Position numbers and translations under genes: made by a program. The notes under the pieces are model-generated. The model was not told where the DNA came from and did not search any database. It saw nothing but the letters and a program-made list of their open reading frames with translations. Positions 1 to 6,302 of a stretch of DNA of 16,194 bases are shown in pieces (position 1 is the first letter of the stretch; each line of letters begins with the position of its first letter). The DNA comes from Nocardioides sp. (lineage in GTDB: Bacteria; Actinomycetota; Actinomycetes; Propionibacteriales; Nocardioidaceae): contig DOWL01000074.1 of assembly GCA_003519585.1 (NCBI GenBank), positions 1 through 16,194 of the forward strand. The letters run 5' to 3'.

Positions 1-62
1 CAGAGCAAGGGTGTGCTTTGCAGGGTGGTACGACCGAGAACGGGCCAGGGCGTGCCCCCCGG

Positions 63-623
63 TCAGGCGGCGTCGGCGCCCTTGTGCCCGAGGATCTTCA
101 CGGTTCGGTTGAGCTGGTCGTATTCGATCGGCTTCTTGATCACCGTGACCGGGCCGCTGGAGAGGATCTTGGTGAGGATCTCGCTGTCGGGGTAGCCGGT
201 GATGATCACGATGGGCAGGTCGGGGTAGATCGCTTTCAGCTTCGCGTAGAGTTCGTCGCCCGGGATGTCGGGGAGCTTCAGGTCGAGGAAGACGAGGTCG
301 AAACGCTGCTTCTCGGCATAGGCGAGGGCCTCGGCCCCGGTCCCGACGACGATGCGGCCGAAGCCGGCCTTTTTCAGGAATTGCTTGAAGAGGGTTTGCA
401 GGGGCGGGTCGTCGTCCACGACAAGGACGGTGGGCTGGCCGCCCTCGTCCGTCTTGAGGATGTCGCGGTCGAGGAGGCTGCGCTTGATACGCCAGCGCCC
501 GCCGATCTGGATCGCAGGCAACTGGCCGCGCTGAACGAGATAGTAAACCGTGGGGAGGGGGATCCGCAGGTATTCCGCGGTCTCTTTGACGGTCATCAAT
601 TCGGGTGCTTCGTCGTCTGCCAT
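63..623 (-). CDS. HTH-receiver response regulator (excisionase-type HTH plus REC)
   Basis: A 186-aa cytoplasmic protein. Residues about 9-55 (LMTVKETAEYLRIPLPTVYY ... GGRWRIKR) are a MerR/excisionase-type helix-turn-helix of the HTH_17 kind. Residues about 65-180 are a CheY-like receiver: acidic pocket D70-D72, phospho-acceptor D114 in FLDLKLPD, T142 in ITGYP and K164 in IKKP. All catalytic receiver residues are present, so it should be phosphorylated by a histidine kinase; none is in the window. The domain order, DNA-binding first and receiver last, is the reverse of most response regulators. The frame is open up to 707 with another ATG, but that upstream part is AT-rich and low in conserved character, so I chose the ATG at 623; there is no clear Shine-Dalgarno at either. 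It is divergent from the M23 gene. Function beyond a two-component regulator or HTH-anchored phospho-switch is unknown. Confidence 0.85.
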   Translation of the reverse strand: MADDEAPELMTVKETAEYLRIPLPTVYYLVQRGQLPAIQIGGRWRIKRSLLDRDILKTDEGGQPTVLVVDDDPPLQTLFKQFLKKAGFGRIVVGTGAEALAYAEKQRFDLVFLDLKLPDIPGDELYAKLKAIYPDLPIVIITGYPDSEILTKILSSGPVTVIKKPIEYDQLNRTVKILGHKGADAA

Positions 624-891
624 GTCGTTTGCTTGGGGGGGTTGGGTCGTGGCCGCTTCACCTGCGCGGATCGTCGGCTTAAAAACCACAATCTTGAGGA
701 AAAACATTCGGTTATGGGAATTGTGGCCAAACTTATTAAAAACACAAGCGAAAATCGAGAAATATTTCAGTTATGAGATTGAGAATTGTGATTTTAGTGC
801 AAAAGGTTGATTGAAGGCTTGGAAATGCCTCTAATTCCGGACGGTCTCCAGACGTATCGAAAGCGTCCCCGGCGGACAGATTCTCTTCTCC
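624..891. promoter_or_regulatory. AT-rich divergent intergenic region
   Basis: This spacer lies between the divergent regulator and peptidase genes and is much richer in A/T (especially about 700-815) than the rest of the window. It must hold both promoters, but I could not pick a convincing -35/-10 pair on either strand. The A/T richness fits the non-actinobacterial origin proposed for the left end. Confidence 0.4.
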
Positions 892-1740
892 ATGGTTTCA
901 AAAAACAAACGTTGCCGCGCACTGAGGGCGGCGGGGATCCTCCTCTTGACCTTCCAAGCGATGGCGGGAGTGGGCCATGCCCAGTCCTACATGACGGCGA
1001 GGCTGGCCGACGGCTTCGACTACCCGGTGGGGAAGCCGAACGGGGACGGCTACTACATTTTTCGCGGGTTCACGCAGAACGGGCACCTCGGCGAGGACTG
1101 GAACGTCAACGGCGGGGGGACCTCCGACGAGGGCGATCCCGTCTATTCCATCGCCCACGGCCTCGTGGTTTTCTCGGAGGACTATGCGCGGGGCTGGGGC
1201 AACGTCGTCATCGTCCGTCACGCCTATCGGGAGAACAACGGGCAGATCGCCTTCGTCGATTCCCTCTACGGGCAGCTCAAGGTCCGCTCGGTGAAGGTGG
1301 GGCAGCAGGTGACGCGGGGGCAGGTCGTCGGCACGATCGGGTGTGGACCGAGGCGGATGTATGCCGCGCACCTGCACTTCGAGATCCGCAAGGACCTCCG
1401 CGTCGGGATGCGGCGCGACCTCTATCCCCGCACCTACCAGACCTACCACATCCCGAAGGTCTTCACCGACAGCCGCCGCAACCTGCGCTACGAGGATCGG
1501 CCCGTGAGGGTGCCGATCAACACCTTCCTCAAGAGCAATCCGAACCGCATCGAGACTGGCGAGGTCGATCTGCCGAACCTCACTTCCAACACGAGGCCCG
1601 CGCCCGACACGGCGCGACCGAGCGTGCCGGAGGCGGTCGAGACAGTGATCGAGGCGGAGACGAGCGCGGCGGAGGCCGCGCCAGAGAAGTCCAAGACCTT
1701 CTTCGAGAAGCTGCTCAAGAAGATGGCCAATCCCCAGTGA
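892..1740 (+). CDS. Secreted M23-family metallopeptidase
   Basis: A 282-aa exported protein. Residues 1-30 form a signal peptide: a basic start (KNKRCR), a hydrophobic core (AAGILLLTFQAMAG) and a likely cut after GHA at residue 30. The peptidase domain, about residues 42-175, shows the LytM/M23 zinc motifs: H65-x3-D69 in GHLGEDWN and H160-x-H162 in HLHFEI. The family are zinc endopeptidases that mostly cut peptidoglycan cross-bridges, so a periplasmic cell-wall role is inferred. A typical TGxSTG before the HLH motif is replaced by CGPRRMYA. The C-terminal ~70 residues (about 210-282) are Pro/Ala/Glu-rich and end in a short basic stretch, with no recognised domain. The start is the first ATG giving a good signal peptide; no strong Shine-Dalgarno precedes it. 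It stands alone on the plus strand. Confidence 0.85.
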   Translation: MVSKNKRCRALRAAGILLLTFQAMAGVGHAQSYMTARLADGFDYPVGKPNGDGYYIFRGFTQNGHLGEDWNVNGGGTSDEGDPVYSIAHGLVVFSEDYARGWGNVVIVRHAYRENNGQIAFVDSLYGQLKVRSVKVGQQVTRGQVVGTIGCGPRRMYAAHLHFEIRKDLRVGMRRDLYPRTYQTYHIPKVFTDSRRNLRYEDRPVRVPINTFLKSNPNRIETGEVDLPNLTSNTRPAPDTARPSVPEAVETVIEAETSAAEAAPEKSKTFFEKLLKKMANPQ

Positions 1741-1753
1741 AGGAGGAGTTGGG

Positions 1754-1892
1754 GGTTGAGAGTGGAGGGTTGAGAGTTTGGAAATGAGCGGCTTGCGCCG
1801 GAATCCAAGTTCACTTGAAGGGTTCGTTGCCGCATTGAGGCAACTTCGTTGATTCCGAGACTCTCAACTCTCAACTACCCTCTCTCAACTAT
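1754..1892. repeat. TTGAGAGT-type repeat copies in inverted orientation
   Basis: GGTTGAGAGT occurs at 1754-1763 and GGTTGAGAGTTT at 1768-1779. The reverse complement, ACTCTCAAC/CTCTCAACT units, occurs three times at 1859-1890. The two clusters are about 80 bp apart and could pair as an imperfect long stem between convergent genes, acting as a bidirectional terminator. The cimA stop codon (TGA, 1887-1885 on the minus strand) lies inside the right cluster. Dispersed repeats of this kind are, to my knowledge, common in Verrucomicrobiota spacers; that link is from memory and not provable here. Confidence 0.6.
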
Positions 1893-3465
1893 CCACCCCC
1901 CTCCGCTTCGTGAGGAAGTAGTCGAAGGAATCGACGAGGGCGCGCCAGCTCGCCTCGATGATGTTGTGGCTGACCCCGACGGTGCCCCAGGTCTCGTGGT
2001 CGGCGGAGCTGAGGATGAGGACTCGGGTCTTCGCGGCGGTGCCCATGTGGCTGTCGATGATGCGGACCTTGTAGTCCTCCAGTTCCATCTCGTCGATGTG
2101 GGGGTAGGCGGGGCGCAGGGCTTTTCGCAAGGCGGCGTCGAGGGCGTTCACAGGACCGTCCCCCTCGGCGACGTGGTATTGCTCGATGCCGTTGACGACG
2201 AGCTTCACGGTGGCGGAGCAGGCTTGGTAGTCGCGCACCCCGTCGCGGCGGAAGGTGCAGTGGTATTCCTGCGCGTCGAAGAAGGGCTGGTAGGTCTTGA
2301 GATGCTGGCGGATGAGCAGCTCGAAGCTCGCCTCGGCCGCCTCGAACTCGTAACCCTGTTCCTCCAGCGACTTGAGACTCTTGAGGATTTCGAGAGCCTC
2401 GGGGCTGCCTTTTTCCACGGGCAGGCCGAGTTCGTCGGCTTTCATGAGCACGTTCGACTGGCCCGACAGCTCCGAGACGAGGATGCGCTGGCGGTTGCCG
2501 ACGGTGGCGGGGGCGATGTGCTCGAAGCTGTGGGCGCCCTTCTGCACGGCGTTCACGTGCATGCCGCCTTTGTGGGCGAAGGCGGTCGATCCGACGTAGG
2601 GGGCGCGGATGTTGTGGGCGCAGTTGGCGAGGTCGTCGACGAAGTGGGAGAGATGGGTGAGCCGCGAGAGGTCGGGCACGACGGGACGCCCCATCTTGAG
2701 CTGGAGGTTCGGGATCACGGTGGTGAGGTTGCAATTGCCGACGCGCTCGCCGTAGCCGTTGGCGGTGCCTTGGATCTGGGTCGCGCCGGCGAGGACGGCG
2801 GCGAGGGCGTTGGCGACCCCGACGCCGGTGTCGTCGTGGGTGTGGATGCCGACGGGGATGCCGAGGGTTTTCACGACGATTTCGGTGATCTCGGCGACCT
2901 CGTGGGGCAGGGTGCCGCCGTTGGTGTCGCAGAGCACGAGCCAGTCGGCCCCACCCTCTTTCGCCGCCGCGAGGGTGGCGAGGGCGTGCTCGGGAGCGTC
3001 CTTGTAGCCGTCGAAGAAATGCTCGGCGTCGTAGACCACCTCGCGACCGTGCTCTTTCAAATAGCGGGTCGTGTCGCGGATCATGGCGCGGTTCTCCTCC
3101 TCCGTGGTGCCGAGGATCTCGGTGACGTGGAGTCGCCAGCTCTTGCCGAAAAAGGTGATGACCGGCGTTTTCGCCTCCAGCAGGGTGCGCACCTGGGCGT
3201 CGTCCTCGACCGGGGTGTCCTTGCGGCGGGTGCTGCCGAAGGCGGGGATGCGGGGGTGCTTCCATTCCAGATCGGCGGCCTGTTCGAAGAAGGAGACGTC
3301 CTTGGGATTCGATCCCGGCCAACCGCCCTCGATGTAGCCCACGCCGAGTCCGTCCAGCTGCCGCGCGATGGTCAGCTTGTCAGCGACGGAGAGGTTGAGC
3401 CCCTCCTGCTGCGCGCCGTCGCGCAGGGTCGTGTCGTAGACGTGGAAGGCGCCGTGCAGGTCCAT
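1885..3465 (-). CDS. cimA: (R)-citramalate synthase, apparently mosaic
   Basis: 526 aa, full length for the family. The enzyme condenses pyruvate with acetyl-CoA to (R)-citramalate, the first step of the threonine-independent isoleucine route. An HMGL-like TIM barrel begins with DTTLRDGAQ (residues 11-19). Metal ligands are visible as D16 of the RDG motif, H208-x-H210 in GIHTHDDTG and N246 in GNCNL; AFAHKGGMHVNAV follows. Residues about 400-526 form the LeuA-type regulatory domain, which in relatives binds isoleucine. Residues 1 to about 50 read like actinobacterial CimA, while from about residue 55 the sequence reads like non-actinobacterial homologues (FFGKSW, GIHTHDD, GERVGNCNLTTVIP). The change occurs at the conserved GGWPGSNPKD and coincides with a change in neighbourhood. 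The ATG at 3465 follows a weak GGAA and a leader attenuator. The function call is firm; the integrity of this reading frame as one organism's gene is not. Confidence 0.85.
   Translation of the reverse strand: MDLHGAFHVYDTTLRDGAQQEGLNLSVADKLTIARQLDGLGVGYIEGGWPGSNPKDVSFFEQAADLEWKHPRIPAFGSTRRKDTPVEDDAQVRTLLEAKTPVITFFGKSWRLHVTEILGTTEEENRAMIRDTTRYLKEHGREVVYDAEHFFDGYKDAPEHALATLAAAKEGGADWLVLCDTNGGTLPHEVAEITEIVVKTLGIPVGIHTHDDTGVGVANALAAVLAGATQIQGTANGYGERVGNCNLTTVIPNLQLKMGRPVVPDLSRLTHLSHFVDDLANCAHNIRAPYVGSTAFAHKGGMHVNAVQKGAHSFEHIAPATVGNRQRILVSELSGQSNVLMKADELGLPVEKGSPEALEILKSLKSLEEQGYEFEAAEASFELLIRQHLKTYQPFFDAQEYHCTFRRDGVRDYQACSATVKLVVNGIEQYHVAEGDGPVNALDAALRKALRPAYPHIDEMELEDYKVRIIDSHMGTAAKTRVLILSSADHETWGTVGVSHNIIEASWRALVDSFDYFLTKRRGVDS
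3285..3345. other. Probable junction between two genomes
   Basis: This covers cimA codons about 41-60, around the invariant GGWPGSNPKD motif. On the right are actinobacterial-type protein, GC-rich codons and actinobacterial synteny. On the left are a CimA body of another lineage, codons such as AAT, GAA and TTT, AT-rich spacers and different gene families. Shared sequence at a conserved motif is where an assembler or homologous recombination would cross over. The exact base cannot be set by eye. Confidence 0.55.
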
Positions 3466-3496
3466 CGGGGTTCCGTTCGGTTCGGTATCAGCACAT

Positions 3497-3547
3497 AAAA
3501 AAACCTCTCGGGGTACGAGAGGTGGCGCGTCGAGGGATTCGACGCGC
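3497..3547 (-). terminator. cimA attenuator: pause hairpin and intrinsic terminator
   Basis: On the minus strand, directly after the leader peptide stop, comes a perfect 9-bp stem (GCGCGTCGA/TCGACGCGC, arms 3547-3539 and 3533-3525, 5-nt loop). One base on (3524) is followed by a perfect 8-bp stem (ACCTCTCG/CGAGAGGT, arms 3523-3516 and 3510-3503, loop TACCC) and then T residues through 3497. The second is a textbook intrinsic terminator lying between a BCAA-rich leader peptide and cimA. A ribosome stalled on the Ile codons would cover the first arm of hairpin 1. The only antiterminator I see is a weak CCCTCG pairing with the terminator's 3' arm, so the exact switching is inferred. Confidence 0.8.
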
Positions 3548-3582
3548 TAGGAAATGATGATGCAGCTGCTCACGACGACCAT
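3547..3582 (-). CDS. cimA leader peptide MVVVSSCIIIS
   Basis: An 11-codon ORF (ATG at 3582, TAG at 3549-3547) with three consecutive valine and three consecutive isoleucine codons, ending one base into a hairpin-terminator pair upstream of cimA. Isoleucine is the end product of the CimA route and valine shares its enzymes, so this fits ribosome-mediated attenuation: stalling on Val or Ile codons would allow read-through into cimA. It overlaps the 3' end of the kinase ORF by 13 nt in another frame (ATGGTCGTCGTGA). No strong Shine-Dalgarno is visible (GAGCGGAA lies about 10 nt upstream) and I found no TAnnnT -10 box in the preceding ~90 nt. Confidence 0.75.
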   Translation of the reverse strand: MVVVSSCIIIS

Positions 3583-5267
3583 GCTGCCACGGTTCCGCTC
3601 GGGTGTCCGGCAGACGGTCCGCTCAGTGGACGGTCCTGAGCCGGAGCCCAGGACGCGCCGCGCGCCTGCGCGTAGCCGCCGAGGCCGGTCGCCAGCACGA
3701 GGAGCACGAAGGTGACGGCCAACCACGGTCGCCACCGCTTCGAGATCGGATTGACCACCCGTGCCAGCGGCGAGCGCACCCGGGAGCCACCCGGACCGGT
3801 CCACGCCGAGGCCGCGAACACCGCACCGCAGGCGAACAGCGTGATCGACTGGCCCGCCACCAACGCGTAGCACAGCAGCGCCGCCGCCACCGCGATGCCC
3901 GCACTCCAGAGCAGCAGCAGCACTGTGCCGGGCAACGAGCGGAGCAGCTCCCACGGAGCACGAACGAGCATCTCTGCGCCGTCGTACCACTTCCGGCCCC
4001 GCACCAGCCGCCGTTCGCCCGCCGCGGTCGCCGCGAGGGAGCCGCTGCGCAGCAGCCAGACGGCGAGCAGCAGGATTCCAGAGCCGATCCAGGGGTACGC
4101 CGCCACGAGCCCCCCGCAGAGGAGCGCACCGACCACCAGCAGCGTGGCCCGGCGGGTACGTTCGGCGAGCGGCGGTTGACCCTGCTCCACCGGCATCGGT
4201 GCCTCCGACGGCGGAACGATCCGGGGCGGCGGTGGGGACCCACCTCGATCGACCACTGTCTGGTGCTCGGTGATCAGCTTGGTGCCATCGGCTCCCACCG
4301 GCTCGCCCGGGAGCACGTCGGTCACCTGGGCATCGGGAGCGGCGGCCGCCGCAGCCGCGGCGTAGGGAAGCGTGAGCCGATCCACGGACGGCGGGACCGG
4401 CGGCGACTTGGGGGCCGGGGCGACCTGCGGCCGCAGCCAGCCCAGGATGGCGGCGAGCGTCGGCCGCCGCTCCGGTTCGGGGTCGAGCGCCTCGGCGAGG
4501 AGGTGACTCAGGGGCTGCGGGATGTCGGAGAGGTCGTGCTCACCACGCCGGACTCGGTCCATGATCGCCATCGAGGGACCGCGCCCGAACGGCGGACGAC
4601 CAGTGGCTGCGAAGGCGACGGTGGCCGCCCACGAGTGCACGTCAGAGGCCGCCGTGGCGTCGTCGCCGTAGAGGATCTCGGGCGCGAGGTAGCCGGGCGT
4701 GCCCAACAGCCACCCGGTGTGCGTGAGCTTCGGGTCGTCGGCCACCCGGGCCAGGCCGAAATCGATGAGGATCGGCGTCCGGCCCTCCATGAGGACGTTG
4801 GACGGCTTGACGTCGCGGTGCAGCACCCCGACGGCATGCACGGAGGCAAGGCCCTCGGCCAGGCAGGCCGCGAACCACGTGAGGTCCCGACCCTCGATCG
4901 GTCCCTCCTCGTGCACGTGGTCGTGCAGGGAGAGACCGGGGACGTAGCGAGTCGCGACGTACGGCACCGGCGCCCACGGGTCGGCGTCGACGATCTCGGC
5001 TACCCACTTGCTCGAGACCCGGGTGAGCGAGGTGACCTCCCGTGCGAGTCTGCGACGGGCTTCGTCGTCGCCGACGACCGCCGGGCGCAACACCTTGAGG
5101 GCGACCCGGGGACCGTCGCCGCGCCGGGCCAGGTGGACCACCCCCATGCCACCCTCGCCGATCTTGGCCAGCAGCGTGTAGCCACCCACGGTGCGGGCGG
5201 GCGGGGTCGACGGGGAGGCCACCGGGACGGTGATGCCTCGCGCCGGGGTCCGCGGCGTGCTGGTCAC
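3570..5267 (-). CDS. Membrane-anchored Ser/Thr protein kinase (Hanks type)
   Basis: 565 aa from the GTG at 5267. The kinase domain spans about residues 30-290: glycine loop GEGGMG (37-42), ATP lysine K58 in ALKVL, alpha-C glutamate E77, catalytic HRDVKPSN (D152, N157), DFG (D169) and GTPGYLAPE. All catalytic residues are intact, so it should be active. A Pro/Ala-rich linker (about 295-385, including an eight-alanine run) leads to a C-terminal region with about four or five hydrophobic helices. There are no PASTA repeats as in PknB, so the sensor is of another kind; substrates are unknown. The start is chosen because TAGTCT sits 7 nt upstream (leaderless layout). The open frame extends 20 codons further to a GTG at 5327, but that would run into the divergent promoter. 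Its last 13 nt overlap the cimA leader peptide. Confidence 0.85.
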   Translation of the reverse strand: MTSTPRTPARGITVPVASPSTPPARTVGGYTLLAKIGEGGMGVVHLARRGDGPRVALKVLRPAVVGDDEARRRLAREVTSLTRVSSKWVAEIVDADPWAPVPYVATRYVPGLSLHDHVHEEGPIEGRDLTWFAACLAEGLASVHAVGVLHRDVKPSNVLMEGRTPILIDFGLARVADDPKLTHTGWLLGTPGYLAPEILYGDDATAASDVHSWAATVAFAATGRPPFGRGPSMAIMDRVRRGEHDLSDIPQPLSHLLAEALDPEPERRPTLAAILGWLRPQVAPAPKSPPVPPSVDRLTLPYAAAAAAAAPDAQVTDVLPGEPVGADGTKLITEHQTVVDRGGSPPPPRIVPPSEAPMPVEQGQPPLAERTRRATLLVVGALLCGGLVAAYPWIGSGILLLAVWLLRSGSLAATAAGERRLVRGRKWYDGAEMLVRAPWELLRSLPGTVLLLLWSAGIAVAAALLCYALVAGQSITLFACGAVFAASAWTGPGGSRVRSPLARVVNPISKRWRPWLAVTFVLLVLATGLGGYAQARGASWAPAQDRPLSGPSAGHPSGTVAAWSS

Positions 5268-5274
5268 GCAGATC

Positions 5275-5280
5275 AGACTA
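5275..5280 (-). promoter_or_regulatory. -10 box of the kinase gene
   Basis: TAGTCT on the minus strand is followed by 7 nt and then the GTG start, the spacing expected when transcription begins at the start codon (leaderless mRNA, frequent in actinobacteria). No good -35 is seen. Confidence 0.5.
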
Positions 5281-5311
5281 GAACGACACCCCTCAGGTTC
5301 CCGGCCACGAC

Positions 5312-5340
5312 TTGACCGAGCGCGCACGGTTCGGCATCGT
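5312..5340 (+). promoter_or_regulatory. Promoter of the SRPBCC-ArsR pair
   Basis: TTGACC (5312-5317), 17 nt, then CATCGT (5335-5340), followed after 7 nt by the ATG at 5348. The -35 is good, and the -10 keeps only the key A and final T. The layout implies a leaderless transcript and places the palindrome at 5341-5362 over the start site. Confidence 0.45.
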
Positions 5341-5362
5341 CATATCAATGAACACTGATATG
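5341..5362. promoter_or_regulatory. Palindromic operator, likely bound by the downstream ArsR-type protein
   Basis: Perfect 7-bp inverted repeat CATATCA-N8-TGATATG, an A/T-rich island in GC-rich DNA, lying just 3' of the -10 box and covering the ATG at 5348. Imperfect A/T-rich dyads next to the promoter are usual for ArsR/SmtB regulators, and one is encoded as the second gene of the pair. Autorepression is inferred. Confidence 0.6.
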
Positions 5363-5974
5363 TGGAGCGGGTTCGGGGCTACCGAACGCAGCCTGCGCAC
5401 CGAGACCCGCAACGGCGTGGAGGTCCGGGTCCTGGTCCTCCAGAAGCGGTACGCCGCACCTCGGCCAGAGGTCTGGCACGCCGTCACGACCCCGGAGCGG
5501 ATCTCCCGCTGGCTCGGGCCGGTCTCCGGCGAACTCGCACTCGGCGGTCGCTACCAGGTCGAGGGGAACGCCGGCGGGACCGTCCTCGCGTGTGACGAGC
5601 CCGAGCGGCTGGAGGTCACCTGGGAGTTCGGCGGCGACGTGAGCTGGGTGCTGCTCACGCTCGCCGACGATGGCGCGGGCACCCGGCTGGTGCTCGAGCA
5701 CTCCGCCGAGGTGGACCAGGAGAAGTACGGCGAGTTCGGCCCGGGCGCGGTCGGGATCGGCTGGGAGATGGCCTTCGGCGCCCTCACCAAGCTGCTGGCC
5801 GACCCGGCGTTCGCACCGGGCGAGCCCGACTGGACCGACCCCGGATACCCCGCGTTCGTCCGCGAGTCCGGTGCGGGATGGGAGCTCGCGGACGTCGCGG
5901 CCGGTGCCGACCCCGCGCAGGCGCGGACTGCCGCGGAGCGCTGCTTCGCGGCGTACACCACCTTGCCGGCGTAA
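5348..5974 (+). CDS. SRPBCC (AHSA1-type) domain protein
   Basis: 208 aa. Residues about 25-150 match the START-like AHSA1 fold: LQKRYAAPRPEVWHAVTTPE, then ISRWLGPVSGELALGGRYQV, then LEVTWEFGGDVSWVLLTL and GIGWEMAFGALTKLL. Such proteins form a helix-grip cavity that binds hydrophobic ligands; small ones linked to ArsR regulators are common and their ligands are mostly unknown. A ~50-residue acidic C-terminal tail (from GEPDWTDPGYPAF) lies outside the fold. The start could be ATG 5348 or ATG 5360; the promoter spacing favours 5348, and there is no Shine-Dalgarno at either. Its stop lies 7 nt before the ArsR gene, so the two are one operon, divergent from the kinase. Confidence 0.8.
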   Translation: MNTDMWSGFGATERSLRTETRNGVEVRVLVLQKRYAAPRPEVWHAVTTPERISRWLGPVSGELALGGRYQVEGNAGGTVLACDEPERLEVTWEFGGDVSWVLLTLADDGAGTRLVLEHSAEVDQEKYGEFGPGAVGIGWEMAFGALTKLLADPAFAPGEPDWTDPGYPAFVRESGAGWELADVAAGADPAQARTAAERCFAAYTTLPA

Positions 5975-5981
5975 GCGTCCG

Positions 5982-6293
5982 GTGCACGCTTTCGACGTCC
6001 TCGGCGACCCCGTGCGCCGACGCATCCTCGAGCTGCTGGTCGCCGGTGAGCGGTCCTCCGGCGAGGTCGTCGAGGTGATCTCGGAGGAGTTCGGGATCGG
6101 CCAGCCGGCGGTGTCGATGCAGCTGCGGATCCTGCGCGAGAGCGGATTCGCGAGCGTACGCGCGGAGGGACGGCGGCGGTTGTACGCGATCGATCCGGCC
6201 CCGCTGGCGGGGGTGGACGCATGGCTCGCGCCGTTCCGGGCGTTCTGGGAGCAGCGCCTCGACGCGCTCGAGCTGGAACTGCGGCGTGGCTAG
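5982..6293 (+). CDS. ArsR-family winged-helix repressor
   Basis: 103 aa from the GTG at 5982, 7 nt after the SRPBCC stop. Residues 1-75 carry the ArsR winged helix: FDVLGDPVRRRILELL (helices 1-2), GIGQPAVSMQLRILRESG as the recognition helix region, and a wing VRAEGRRRLYAID. No cysteine or histidine cluster for metal binding is visible, so it is probably one of the non-metal ArsR proteins that partner SRPBCC genes. The C-terminal WLAPFRAFWEQRLDALELEL is the usual dimerisation helix. The frame is open far upstream in antisense or overlapping sequence, but homology starts at this GTG. It likely represses its own operon through the dyad at 5341-5362. Confidence 0.85.
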   Translation: MHAFDVLGDPVRRRILELLVAGERSSGEVVEVISEEFGIGQPAVSMQLRILRESGFASVRAEGRRRLYAIDPAPLAGVDAWLAPFRAFWEQRLDALELELRRG

Positions 6294-6302
6294 CGTGGAT
6301 CC

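Noticed and set aside
807..1787. A 326-aa plus-strand ORF overlapping the M23 gene
   Set aside because: Arg/Gly/Pro-rich frame-shifted reading of the peptidase gene, which itself has a signal peptide and catalytic motifs.
1849..3498. A 549-aa plus-strand ORF antisense to cimA
   Set aside because: Low-complexity Gly/Val/Asp composition typical of an antisense frame in GC-rich DNA; the opposite strand has a complete CimA.
3603..5315. A 570-aa plus-strand ORF antisense to the kinase
   Set aside because: Arg-rich with no domain signal; the kinase motifs on the minus strand explain this region.
5268..5327. A 20-codon N-terminal extension of the kinase from GTG 5327
   Set aside because: It would overlap the -10 box placed ideally for GTG 5267 and the divergent promoter, and it has no family similarity.
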